DNA of 64,000 nucleotides, from assembly GCA_028356125.1 (NCBI GenBank), contig JAOMTZ010000005.1:34889-98888 (forward strand), in the 5' to 3' direction. Numbering within the stretch: the stretch's first letter is position 1; each line of letters starts with the position of its first letter. A model generated the notes under the pieces. That model was not told the origin of the DNA. It saw nothing but the letters and a program-made list of their open reading frames with translations, and made no database searches. This stretch comes from Candidatus Poseidoniaceae archaeon. GTDB lineage: Archaea > Thermoplasmatota > Poseidoniia > Poseidoniales > Poseidoniaceae. This document shows positions 35,973 to 44,793 of this stretch, piece by piece. The position numbers and the translations under genes were made by a program.

Positions 35973-37702
35973 ATGATTTCACTGGCTTCTAGAACCGGTC
36001 TTTTCAAACTAGGTGAGAAGTCTACTAACTTCACCCACATTTTGATATTATCACCTTCACGGAGAGATAAGATCTGTTCGTCAAATGATACTGGAACTTT
36101 GACCACTCCGACATAAGGTCCTCCATCAATCAGTCCGTGGACAGATTGCCCGCCTCGATAGACAGGATCTCCTAGTAGAGTTCTTTCCATTGACTTAACC
36201 CTTAGATTAACTAAGTATTCACTAACTTGTTTATTCATTAATTCTCTACGTTCACTTGAGAACCTAGCACCTTCCATTTCAACAATCAATTGTTCAAACT
36301 CAGTATCAATACCATCGGTCAATTCTACATTAGATGCATTACTTCCTGAATGGACGACCTCTTCATTAACATCCTCTGATTCATCAGAAACATTTGCAGA
36401 ATCTTCATCTTCCCAAAACTGTTCCAAGTTAGTTGCCAATGCTTTGTAGGCTTCATCAAATGTATCTACACAGGTAGTTAACATTCCTGTTTCAACCATT
36501 TCTCCGACCCACCAGACATCTCCCCAATCGGAAACTTGTACTGTGAATCTTGTATCAGATAACCACCGCCCAACACCTAAAATGGAGTCATTTACAAGGA
36601 ATGTTCCGTCTAGTCTGATTTCTTTCTTGGTGGAATCTTTTACCCTGATTACTCTACCTGGGCCTGAAAAGTTTTCAGTAATGATTTCTTCATCGATTTC
36701 TTCATCGATTTCTTCCATCACCGAATCAATTTCAGATAGTTCACCTTCCATTGATTGGTCTTCAATTCCGATTCCAAGGTGATTCCATAAGCGGTACAAT
36801 TCAGCGGTATCTAAAGTACCATCTCCATCTGTATCAAACTCTTTGATTGAGTCTTTTACGATGAATAAAGGCACCGTCATTCCAGTTGCAGCCGATAATG
36901 CACCAGCTATTTCCACAGGATCGAGTTTACCGTCTTTATTGAAATCACCAAGTTCAATCAGTGACTCTGGAGTTAGGTTTCTTTGACGAATCTGTTTTGA
37001 AAGTTGATCCATTACTACATTTCCAGCAACTTCTGTTGCCGTTTCACCTTGTTCGTTAGTAGGAAGTGCTGCATTCAGATTGTATTTGCCTTGTTCAACA
37101 TTTTGTCGTAACTTCTCTTTGCCTTGTTCGCGTAACTCTTCAGCACGTTCAATTGCTCTTTCTCGGCCTTTCTTTACAATCTTGGATGCACCAACGGCTC
37201 CCAAACCACCTGCTGTAACAAGTGCGCCTAATTGCAGACCTTTTTTGGCGAGGTCAGAATTATGTAGCGCTTCGATTTTTTGAGTTTTAGAACCGCTATC
37301 AATACCGTATGCACTCGCAACAATATCTAATTCTGAAGTTTCTAAGTCCTCCAGTTTCTTTCCACCACGGACTTCAGAAACAACTCTAGACATAATCTGA
37401 TTTGATTGGTCATTGTATTGTGCTGCACGGCCCTGAACCTGTTCTCCTGCACCGTGTAATTCATTAGCACTCCACTTCCATTCCCCTGAAGAGTCTTGTT
37501 TGAGTACCATATTGCCTTGAGCAGTACTTGCAGCACCTCCGGCTGCAGAAACTAGCCCGCCAAAAATAAGGCCACAGATCCCTAAACCGCAGCAACTCGA
37601 ACCTAATCCTTCGATTCCTACCATTGTGAAAATTAATCCTAAAAAGACTAGACCTCCACTGACCATCTGTGTTGCAGCCTGGGCACTAACTCCTTCGGAC
37701 AT
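35969..37702 (-). CDS. Membrane protein with coiled coil and EF-hand pair
   Basis: 577 residues. An N-terminal glycine-rich hydrophobic hairpin (about 12-58) precedes a helical region, a second short glycine-rich hydrophobic stretch (157-172), and a charged coiled coil (178-205). Two canonical EF-hand loops follow: D253-E264 (DFNKDGKLDPVE) and D290-E301 (DTDGDGTLDTAE). Then come an acidic linker, a beta segment around 350-420 with WGDVWWVGEMV, and a C-terminal domain. There is no signal peptide in the usual sense, so the EF-hands are probably cytoplasmic and could sense calcium. I do not recognise a family for the whole protein. Confidence 0.75.
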   Translation of the reverse strand: MSEGVSAQAATQMVSGGLVFLGLIFTMVGIEGLGSSCCGLGICGLIFGGLVSAAGGAASTAQGNMVLKQDSSGEWKWSANELHGAGEQVQGRAAQYNDQSNQIMSRVVSEVRGGKKLEDLETSELDIVASAYGIDSGSKTQKIEALHNSDLAKKGLQLGALVTAGGLGAVGASKIVKKGRERAIERAEELREQGKEKLRQNVEQGKYNLNAALPTNEQGETATEVAGNVVMDQLSKQIRQRNLTPESLIELGDFNKDGKLDPVEIAGALSAATGMTVPLFIVKDSIKEFDTDGDGTLDTAELYRLWNHLGIGIEDQSMEGELSEIDSVMEEIDEEIDEEIITENFSGPGRVIRVKDSTKKEIRLDGTFLVNDSILGVGRWLSDTRFTVQVSDWGDVWWVGEMVETGMLTTCVDTFDEAYKALATNLEQFWEDEDSANVSDESEDVNEEVVHSGSNASNVELTDGIDTEFEQLIVEMEGARFSSERRELMNKQVSEYLVNLRVKSMERTLLGDPVYRGGQSVHGLIDGGPYVGVVKVPVSFDEQILSLREGDNIKMWVKLVDFSPSLKRPVLEASEII

Positions 37703-37741
37703 AGACCTACGATGATAAGCGACCTCAATAAATTGTGGGCG

Positions 37742-38995
37742 TCACGGCCATTTAGGACGTGGCCAGTCTTTTGGCTCACCATGTGTCCAAGAGATTGTAC
37801 AAAGCGCAGTCTCTATTTGTGAAATTTGAGTGTATCCTCGCTCTATTTGTATTCTGAAAAGCCAGTCTTTCAAACGTCCAAGTTTGATTCCTGGTTCTAA
37901 TCCCGTTTTAGACATCAACCAACTACCATCTATCAGACAAGATATATCTGTTGGGTAATCTAGTGATTTAACCAAGTCTGAAATGTCAGCACCAATAGCC
38001 TCCATCAAGGAGATATGAGTCTTTACTTCGTCTCCGAGTTGGTTTCTATATATTCTTAAATCATACTTATCTGGAGTCTTGTGCAATAGGAAATGTAACA
38101 ATTTTGTCCTTCCAATTACTTTATTTGAACACTTAAAACGATTCAATAGCGAAGAAACTTCATCCAATTTAAGATAAGTGAAAAGCATTGCAATTCTAGC
38201 TTCCAAATCTTCTGGAAGTTTTTCTATTAAACCAAATATCTCTTTGGCGAATGGATAGCCGAATATGGCCGAAAGAACTCCGTCATCATTCATTCTTGAA
38301 AGTATGACATGCGCATTTTTACCGACTATTATCCTCTCTAACTCATTCCAAACTCGTTCTATTGAAACAAGTCCGAGCATTGCTCGGTTGTCGATTAATG
38401 CAGAAGATAAGTCATTATCGGGATACCAAACTCCTTTCTCCTGACGATCCATGAAACGATAAGCGCGCATTATTCGTAAACCATCTTCGGATAGCCTTTG
38501 TTTTGCCTCACCAACTGCCCTCAAGATACCTGAATCTAAGTCTACTTTACCGTTAAAGGGGTCATGTAAGAGCCCCCTGGCACAATCATATGCCATTGAA
38601 TTCATTGTGAAATCCCGGCGTGAAAGGTCGACTGAAAGACTTGTACCCCACTCAACTGCGTCAGGCCTCCTCCCATCACCATAGCCTGTTTCAGTACGCA
38701 ATGTAGTAACTTCAAACATAGATTTACCACTCTTTACGGTGATGGTACCATACCTTTCTCCCGTCGGTATGGTGTCGCCAAATGATTCGATAACTTGCTG
38801 TGGAGTTGCATCTGTGCAAATATCATAATCTGTTGGAATCTTTCCAAGAATACAATCTCTTACTGAGCCACCAACTACCCAAGCGCCAAATCCTCCGGCA
38901 CAAAGCACGTCTAAAACGTGCACTAAATCCTCATTTTGAGGAATTAAACCATGCATTTCGATGCCTGGGTCATCGGCGGCTCTGCCCTCCTCCAT
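37742..38995 (-). CDS. cca: CCA-adding tRNA nucleotidyltransferase, class II (bacterial type)
   Basis: 417 residues. Class II poly(A) polymerase/CCA-adding signatures are in order: WVVGGSVRDCILGKIPTDYDICTDATP (GGxVRD and the DxD metal pair), ERYGTITV, RRDFTMNSMAYD, and EDGLRIMRAYRF. A helical C-terminal part follows. It adds or repairs the 3' CCA of tRNA using CTP and ATP. Most archaea use the unrelated class I enzyme, so this gene was probably acquired from bacteria. Start MEEGRAADD; the in-frame ATG at residue 14 is an alternative. Confidence 0.9.
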   Translation of the reverse strand: MEEGRAADDPGIEMHGLIPQNEDLVHVLDVLCAGGFGAWVVGGSVRDCILGKIPTDYDICTDATPQQVIESFGDTIPTGERYGTITVKSGKSMFEVTTLRTETGYGDGRRPDAVEWGTSLSVDLSRRDFTMNSMAYDCARGLLHDPFNGKVDLDSGILRAVGEAKQRLSEDGLRIMRAYRFMDRQEKGVWYPDNDLSSALIDNRAMLGLVSIERVWNELERIIVGKNAHVILSRMNDDGVLSAIFGYPFAKEIFGLIEKLPEDLEARIAMLFTYLKLDEVSSLLNRFKCSNKVIGRTKLLHFLLHKTPDKYDLRIYRNQLGDEVKTHISLMEAIGADISDLVKSLDYPTDISCLIDGSWLMSKTGLEPGIKLGRLKDWLFRIQIERGYTQISQIETALCTISWTHGEPKDWPRPKWP

Positions 38996-39054
38996 GTTTT
39001 TGTCACGCTCACCCTTTCCAAAGCATTATCCCAAATATCGCCTTGGATAGGCCT

Positions 39055-39474
39055 ATGTCATGGGAAGCAGACGATGTCACATTAGTTGCTTTAGATTGGT
39101 TAAAGCCCCATGAAGAAATCAAAACTAGGAACAGGGATAAGTTGCTAGACATGACAAAAAGGTGGGGTGGTTTTACCAAACCATTACTGGTAGATTCTGA
39201 AACCGGAGCCATCTTAGATGGACATCACCGCCATTCAGTGGCAATATCATTGGAACTCAAAAGAGTTCCAGTGATTCTAATAAATTATCTCCAGGATGAA
39301 GAGATAACTGTGGATGTATGGCCGGGCTGTGGACTTGATAGTATCTCTAAGGATGACGTAATAGCAATGAGTCTTAGCGGAAACTTATACTCCGCAAAAA
39401 CTAGTAAACACACTATAGCTAATCACATGCCACCGATTCACATCTTACTGGAAGAACTTGAGAAAAATGAGTGA
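39055..39474 (+). CDS. ParB-like protein of the SerK/SbnI serine-kinase type
   Basis: About 139 residues from ATG 39055. The track's earlier start overlaps the divergent cca gene and would add an unrelated stretch. The motif ILDGHHRHSVAISL, preceded by VxxDxxTG-type VDSETGA and followed by KTSKHTI, matches the ParB-like family that includes archaeal ADP-dependent serine kinase SerK and SbnI more than chromosome-partition ParB, because it has no HTH or CTPase-like length. The likely reaction is free-serine phosphorylation; this is inference. It abuts the convergent M61 gene. Confidence 0.75.
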   Translation: MSWEADDVTLVALDWLKPHEEIKTRNRDKLLDMTKRWGGFTKPLLVDSETGAILDGHHRHSVAISLELKRVPVILINYLQDEEITVDVWPGCGLDSISKDDVIAMSLSGNLYSAKTSKHTIANHMPPIHILLEELEKNE

Positions 39475-41223
39475 TTAGCGTCTCGAGCGCTTGATTTCGT
39501 CCCAGATCTTATTTCCTTTACCTTCAACTTTAACCAAATGACTTGGATCTGCCACGGGAGTAATACTTACTTCCATCAAAACACCTTCTCTCGCAATCGT
39601 CATATTAGTAGCGACTCCGGTATTACCGTATATTGCAGCTGATACTTCTTTAGAGGATTTAACTCTCAAACCTTCTATTGCTACGATTTCATCACCAGTG
39701 TGGATTAGTTCTCTACAAGGTGAACCGGTAAGATGAGTTCTTACCTTTACAGAACCACTTGAATTGCCCAGATTAATTCCTAGCCATGCTCCACCCTTCT
39801 TCTTTTCAGGAACCATATCTAGTCCCAGTGATTTCATTGCAGCGGTAGTATCTGGTGCCTGACGGCTACTAACTAGAGAATCTAGCATAACACCTAACCT
39901 TCGACCTCCGGGGAGGTTTACCAGTGTCCTCTTGATGTCGGCATGAGTTATTCCCGGATTACTAGATTCAAGTTTGAACTCATGATACAGGAGAGCCATG
40001 ACGTCGTCCATCCCAGATTCACCCTTCGATCTCCTTCTTAATTCAACGTCTAGGCAAAATATAGCCATTTCACCTTCTAGGTAATATGAAATTTGAACCT
40101 CTCTACTATAGGAATTAGGTTTGTACAAGTGAATCCATGCATCATGGCTACTCTCTTGTAAGGATTCGTGATTCATCCCATTTCGATCGTTATGTCTTTT
40201 CATCTTCCTAGTCCAATCTTTGTTCCAGTCATCTTCTGTCCAAGCTCCACTTCTTAGGCAAAGAATGTCTCCTAGCCACGAAGTTAGTCCTTCGAACCAC
40301 CATAATAAATCGGTGTGGACCTCACGCTGTAGGTCATAATCGAGGAAGTTTCGTGGACGGAGTTGTTTTACGTTCCATTGATGCAAGAACTCGTGGCTAA
40401 ATAATGAAACCAAATCCCTCCACTCCTCTTCATTACCTTCTTGCAAGCACTTGCGTGGCATCATTGAGGTCTGACTCCTAAGGTGCTCTAATCCACCACG
40501 CCCTGATTCGGTTAAGTGAATGACTGTCCAGTATTCTTTCCATTCTGGAACTCCGAACAATGCATAATGCTCTTCTGCAATTAATTTCATAGATTCTAAC
40601 AGTCTATCAACTCCTTTTTCAGGGAATGGAAGGTTACCTGAATCCCATAATTTGAGGTACTGCGTACAGCCTTGAACTTCGAATGAATACATAGAGTTCG
40701 CATTTGATTCCATAATTGCATCCAGAAGTTCATCTCTTCCTTCTGCGAACCATTCGCCCTCTTCTCCTTCTAATTGGATTGCGGTTTGCCAATCATCTGG
40801 CTTAGCAAGGGTGACTTTGTGAGTCCCATCTAATCTTTCGGAGGCAATTCCTCTTGTAGGAAGCATCCAGGTATAAGGTGGCATAATATGAACATGTGTG
40901 CGATCAAGATGATTGGCACGACAGGTCATTTCTGCAGCTAAGACTTTGTAAGTAACCACTACTTTACTTGCACCACTAACTCCCCTAATTCGCACACCAT
41001 CGACATCAACCCTTTGAACTTCAACATCATCCCCATCGCATGTGGCTGAAAGGCTAGTCAAATGTTGCATAGGCTCTCTTATCAAGTAAGAACCAGGTAT
41101 CCACCTCGGGAATCTAAGTTCGAGAATATTCCCCATAAAGGGGCCTTTTATTTCGATAGATACGCCAAGTCTTCGACTGGCTCCATCTGTTGCATCGGCG
41201 TGGAAAATAAGACCTGATATCAT
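39475..41223 (-). CDS. M61-family (glycyl aminopeptidase-like) metallopeptidase with PDZ domain
   Basis: 582 residues. An N-terminal beta domain (about 1-170) starts near the ATG. A gluzincin catalytic domain has HEFLHQWN (H277, E278, H281) and the downstream glutamate in WWFEGLTSWLGD. A C-terminal PDZ domain (about 485-565, AWLGINLGN, HTGDEIVAIEGLRV) completes the M61 layout. There is no signal peptide, so it is probably a cytoplasmic peptidase for protein fragments or misfolded substrates. Its start overlaps the stop of the HEAT gene (4 bases), so the two are translationally coupled. Confidence 0.9.
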   Translation of the reverse strand: MISGLIFHADATDGASRRLGVSIEIKGPFMGNILELRFPRWIPGSYLIREPMQHLTSLSATCDGDDVEVQRVDVDGVRIRGVSGASKVVVTYKVLAAEMTCRANHLDRTHVHIMPPYTWMLPTRGIASERLDGTHKVTLAKPDDWQTAIQLEGEEGEWFAEGRDELLDAIMESNANSMYSFEVQGCTQYLKLWDSGNLPFPEKGVDRLLESMKLIAEEHYALFGVPEWKEYWTVIHLTESGRGGLEHLRSQTSMMPRKCLQEGNEEEWRDLVSLFSHEFLHQWNVKQLRPRNFLDYDLQREVHTDLLWWFEGLTSWLGDILCLRSGAWTEDDWNKDWTRKMKRHNDRNGMNHESLQESSHDAWIHLYKPNSYSREVQISYYLEGEMAIFCLDVELRRRSKGESGMDDVMALLYHEFKLESSNPGITHADIKRTLVNLPGGRRLGVMLDSLVSSRQAPDTTAAMKSLGLDMVPEKKKGGAWLGINLGNSSGSVKVRTHLTGSPCRELIHTGDEIVAIEGLRVKSSKEVSAAIYGNTGVATNMTIAREGVLMEVSITPVADPSHLVKVEGKGNKIWDEIKRSRR

Positions 41224-42179
41224 GAGTCCTCGCCTGCCAACTCAGAGACGGAGGCTGATAGGTTGTTCGCTGCTAAGCGGACTAAAGTTGAACTGTCCTC
41301 GCTAACAATTGATAATTTATCGTGGTCAATATCATTTCTTCCTTCCATTTGCTCAATCAATTTAGAACGTGTCCTGGAATTTAATTGGGCATTTTGGATC
41401 ATAGACCATCTAAGAGATTTTGATTTTGAATCATGACGAGAACGTAGCCATCTAACAATAATATCTGGACTGACCTCGGCGATTAGATTTATTCTATCAT
41501 CAACAACTTCAACATCATCCCTCAATGTATCTGCAATCGCTTTACGAACTTTAGGATTTGAATCCATACAAGCTCTTTCCAACATATCGCCACCTGTTTT
41601 TACTGCAAGAGATGCGATTAGTGAACGAAGAGAAGGATCGCTGGATGAAAGTCCACGCTCAAGAGTTTCAGCCTCGAGGTGAAGTCCTTCTCTAGAGGCA
41701 GTAGAGATTGCTGCTCTTCGTACTGAGGAATGCGAGTCCTGAATCAAAGAAGAGATTAGTGCGACATCTATGGAATTTTTAGCAGCCACAATTCTGATTG
41801 AATGGTGCGAATCATTAGCAAAATCCTCATGTAAATTTTCTTCGAGTGCAAGACTATTTGCAGCAAATGACCTGGTTAAGTTATCTTGGCTCTCCAGTAA
41901 TGTTCTAGCTATTTCTGGTGCATCAACCTTCTCTAATAGTTCACCAGCAATGCGTTGATTGCTCTCCATTAATGGTACCAAGTCCTCAGAGTTTTGAGCC
42001 CATTTCCGATGAGCGTCCAATGATTTATTTCTAAACCAAGGATCTTTATCATCAAGTAAGGAAACAAAACCCTTGAGGGCTCGGGGGTTATCATCTTCGA
42101 AAAGATGCCTAACTGCTCTCCTTCTGATTTTAACATCCTTGTGTTTCAATCGGGCGATTTCAGTTTCCATACCTGCCAT
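41220..42179 (-). CDS. HEAT-repeat protein
   Basis: 319 residues of helical pairs with HEAT/PBS-type rhythm: KHKDVKIRRRAVRHLFEDD, LLDDKDPWFRNKSLDAHRKW, DSHSSVRRAAISTA, DSNPKVRKAIADTL, DSSTLVRLAANNL. There is no catalytic motif. Such proteins serve as binding scaffolds. GAGGTGA is placed well before ATG 42179. The gene lies between a PCMT-like gene and the M61 peptidase with 4-10 base spacing, so it probably works with them in protein repair or turnover. Confidence 0.85.
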   Translation of the reverse strand: MAGMETEIARLKHKDVKIRRRAVRHLFEDDNPRALKGFVSLLDDKDPWFRNKSLDAHRKWAQNSEDLVPLMESNQRIAGELLEKVDAPEIARTLLESQDNLTRSFAANSLALEENLHEDFANDSHHSIRIVAAKNSIDVALISSLIQDSHSSVRRAAISTASREGLHLEAETLERGLSSSDPSLRSLIASLAVKTGGDMLERACMDSNPKVRKAIADTLRDDVEVVDDRINLIAEVSPDIIVRWLRSRHDSKSKSLRWSMIQNAQLNSRTRSKLIEQMEGRNDIDHDKLSIVSEDSSTLVRLAANNLSASVSELAGEDS

Positions 42180-42188
42180 ATTTTCACC

Positions 42189-43157
42189 TCATGGAATAAA
42201 GTCTGAATGACTATCATTCTCATCTGTATCAGTATTATCTGATGACGCATATGAAGCAATTTCTGGCTCCATCATTGATTGAATCATTGGCCAGAGCTTA
42301 ACAAACCACTCGCCTTTCTCCATGATTAGTTGCATCATTGGATGTTCCGAAGGGTCATCGAGTTCTTCCGGCGGAGGTAAATCATCAGGCAGTTGCCGTA
42401 ATTCCGCAACTAAGTCGTATAATTTTGACCTATCCCCTTGCTCGATAATCCCAACTTCACTCATTAGTTCAACTACCTGCTCAACAAGTTCTGCCATTTC
42501 TTCAGGAGAAGGGGTTGCAACAATTGTGTCCTCAATGTTTAACGGGCCGAAAATAACACTTCCCAAATCTGTTTCAAACAAATCATCGCCTTGCCTTTCT
42601 AACTTCAGTAGTCTTTGGGAATTTGTGGTGCCGATAGGTGCTATTGCGAACCCACCATCTTCGATATTATCAGATAACCAAACGGGTAAAGACAATATTT
42701 GTCCAGTAACTAAAACCCGATTTAGTTCGGGTAATTCGTCAATTGGATTTTCAGTCATAACATGACATTCCACTGTAGGATAACCACGTAAATTGTTTGA
42801 AATGAAGTTTATTACTTCCTCTGAAGGATCAAGAATTGTAACCTTTCCTTCTTCACCGATTATATGCGCAATTAAAGCGCTAATGTATCCACCCTTGGCT
42901 CCATATACCACGATATGTTGTCCTTTTTCTAATTCCAAATTGTCTAACAAAGTTGCAATCATATGAGGTGCAGAAATTGTTTTTATTCCACCAGATGGAG
43001 TTTCTAGGAATACAACAGGCCGGTCATGGAAAAAACCTTCAGGATTATGATTTGTGAAATCTTCGATATTGACCTTCAACATAGCATTTTCAACATGCTT
43101 AGGAATAGGAACACCTGAGGCTCTCAATTTCTTGATGAGCTCCATAGTTTCCCTCAT
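42189..43157 (-). CDS. Protein-L-isoaspartate O-methyltransferase-like protein
   Basis: 322 residues. The N-terminal and SAM-binding part follow the PCMT pattern: VPIPKHVENAMLKVNIEDF, the substrate motif ISAPHMIATLLDNLEL, then a Rossmann start HIVVYGAKGGYISAL and acidic residue in KVTILDPSEE. The usual motif I E-x-G-x-G-x-G reads YGAKGGY, so SAM binding may be altered. An acidic C-terminal extension of about 100 residues is not part of typical PCMT. The likely role is methylation of damaged aspartyl residues, or a relative of that. Start at 43157, with AGGTT seven bases upstream; the ATG four codons later is an alternative. Confidence 0.75.
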   Translation of the reverse strand: MRETMELIKKLRASGVPIPKHVENAMLKVNIEDFTNHNPEGFFHDRPVVFLETPSGGIKTISAPHMIATLLDNLELEKGQHIVVYGAKGGYISALIAHIIGEEGKVTILDPSEEVINFISNNLRGYPTVECHVMTENPIDELPELNRVLVTGQILSLPVWLSDNIEDGGFAIAPIGTTNSQRLLKLERQGDDLFETDLGSVIFGPLNIEDTIVATPSPEEMAELVEQVVELMSEVGIIEQGDRSKLYDLVAELRQLPDDLPPPEELDDPSEHPMMQLIMEKGEWFVKLWPMIQSMMEPEIASYASSDNTDTDENDSHSDFIP

Positions 43158-43205
43158 GTCTTAACCTACTTGGCGGTTCCTTGTAAAGTTGCAGTATTAT
43201 TGTAT

Positions 43206-44006
43206 TCAGTCATCAGCAGGCAAATCTTCGTCCTGCATATTTTTGTGAATATTTTCTAGTAATAACTTGAATTGTTCATCTTCACTATAATCAAGCATTT
43301 GACCATCGGAAACTACCATGTTCTTGAACATCTCATACTCACTAGGTGTGACTTTTAGATTACTAAAAGACCCCATTAAATCATCCATTACAATACTCTC
43401 GATTCTTGCCAGATGCTCAGCCAGAGTCGCTCTGGCTAGTTTCATTTCTTCAGCCATTTCCGATATCCTAACTTTCCTCTTAGGATCATACCATCCTTTG
43501 TCGTATGCGAATTTGGCTAACTTGAGTTGCTTAGGGTTCAGAGGTCCTGAATCTATAGTTGAGGTTATATCGAGGTTTCGAGCAGATATACGATCTGGTT
43601 TTGCCATTAGCCTAGCCATCGCTGCAACAAGACGCAATCTGACATTCCCACCATAAAGCACATATGTCAAACCCTCAAAGTTTAGGCAGCATCCAGGTGC
43701 TGCCGAAGTTCCTCCAGTCCGAGCATTAAAGTTTGAAATCGGATGAGATAATCTAAGGTTCAACACATAACTATCGCCTGAATCATCAGGAGAATGATGA
43801 ATATCCAGCAACTCTAGAAAATAAAGTGAGTTAAGATCTTCAGGAACTTTTCCTGGTTTGAAAGTTGTTTTCAATAAAATCCTTACATCTCTCGGAGTAC
43901 GTTTGATGTAAGAGAGGAATACTGCGCTGCTAACAATTTCTAACAATGGCTGGAGGTCTGTGTCTTTCAAGCGGGACCGTTTCCAGAATAGAGTTATCTC
44001 CCGCAT
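43206..44006 (-). CDS. Transcription regulator with bacterioopsin-activator-type HTH
   Basis: About 266 residues from ATG 44006. The track start at TTG 44069 would add 21 residues inside the upstream gene and has no ribosome-binding motif. The C-terminal half has LNPKQLKLAKFAYDKGWYDP then MAEEMKLARATLAEHLARIE, the HTH_10 (Bat-type) helix-turn-helix of haloarchaeal and Thermoplasmata regulators. The N-terminal half is an unrecognised sensor domain with two cysteines (GCCLNF). It follows a small membrane gene and precedes the PCMT-HEAT-M61 genes on the same strand, so it may control that group. Confidence 0.82.
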   Translation of the reverse strand: MREITLFWKRSRLKDTDLQPLLEIVSSAVFLSYIKRTPRDVRILLKTTFKPGKVPEDLNSLYFLELLDIHHSPDDSGDSYVLNLRLSHPISNFNARTGGTSAAPGCCLNFEGLTYVLYGGNVRLRLVAAMARLMAKPDRISARNLDITSTIDSGPLNPKQLKLAKFAYDKGWYDPKRKVRISEMAEEMKLARATLAEHLARIESIVMDDLMGSFSNLKVTPSEYEMFKNMVVSDGQMLDYSEDEQFKLLLENIHKNMQDEDLPADD

Positions 44007-44046
44007 AAACACGCACAGCCCGGGTGTAGGTTTTACCCCTCCGGTA

Positions 44047-44736
44047 TTATCTGCCTTGATTCGTGACAATCAGCATTCCCAAAACAGCCCCTGCAGTTGC
44101 TCCAATTAACACAAGCAATGGCTGCCCAGGAGCTACAGAGTAGAACCCCATAGAACCTGCAACCATAAGTGGTGGACAAAGCATCATCACTCTTGTTATG
44201 ATTGTAGAACGGTCGATTTTGACTTCAGGAACAATTGTCAAGGACTTTGTCCTACGTTGTATTCTTGAAGAAGAAACCTTTTCTTCTAATATCAACAATG
44301 TTCGATCTCGTAAAGAAGGATCGCTTTTCGAGAACCGGAAAGATAGTTTACATTTTTCAGTTATTTGTAATGCCTTTTCGATTATAATCAGAGGATTAGA
44401 TGCATTCGAAAGAGAGATAGAAACTCCCATCCCCTCTCCTCTAACATGAGATAATGTTCTCCATCCTCCGACTCCTTCGTTAAATTCATCAAGAATCTCA
44501 CGAAGTTTCTTCACATCTTGATCAGTATTTGGAACTCCTCTTTTACGCCCCATTGCGAGTAAAGGCGTCAGAAATAGTGCACAAGTTACAATTGTTAGGC
44601 CCCACAAGAAAGCTGCTATTTTGAGTCCCTCATTACCTAAACTCATTGCTATTGCAACAGCCAACATGAAACCTGTGTATAGGCCTAGTACTACCGATGC
44701 AGAGAAGGCTCTCCTGAAACCAACCTTCTCCTCCAT
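44047..44736 (-). CDS. Four-helix membrane protein of unknown function
   Basis: About 230 residues from ATG 44736; GTG 44742 is two codons earlier. Two helices near the N-terminus (15-65) and two near the C-terminus (175-225) flank a soluble middle of about 110 residues. No motif is recognised. The 3' end may overlap the regulator gene if that gene uses its upstream TTG, and the two are probably co-transcribed, so the protein could be the membrane partner of the regulator. Its start is divergent from 44794. Confidence 0.65.
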   Translation of the reverse strand: MEEKVGFRRAFSASVVLGLYTGFMLAVAIAMSLGNEGLKIAAFLWGLTIVTCALFLTPLLAMGRKRGVPNTDQDVKKLREILDEFNEGVGGWRTLSHVRGEGMGVSISLSNASNPLIIIEKALQITEKCKLSFRFSKSDPSLRDRTLLILEEKVSSSRIQRRTKSLTIVPEVKIDRSTIITRVMMLCPPLMVAGSMGFYSVAPGQPLLVLIGATAGAVLGMLIVTNQGR

Positions 44737-44793
44737 ATCCACGCCACTACAGTTCTAGGCAAAACATATCCGCTCAATCTCCTTAGACCAACC

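Noticed and set aside
38800-39054. Longer version of the SerK-like ORF
   Set aside because: The extra 85 residues lie opposite the cca gene, match nothing, and ATG 39055 begins exactly where the family homology starts.
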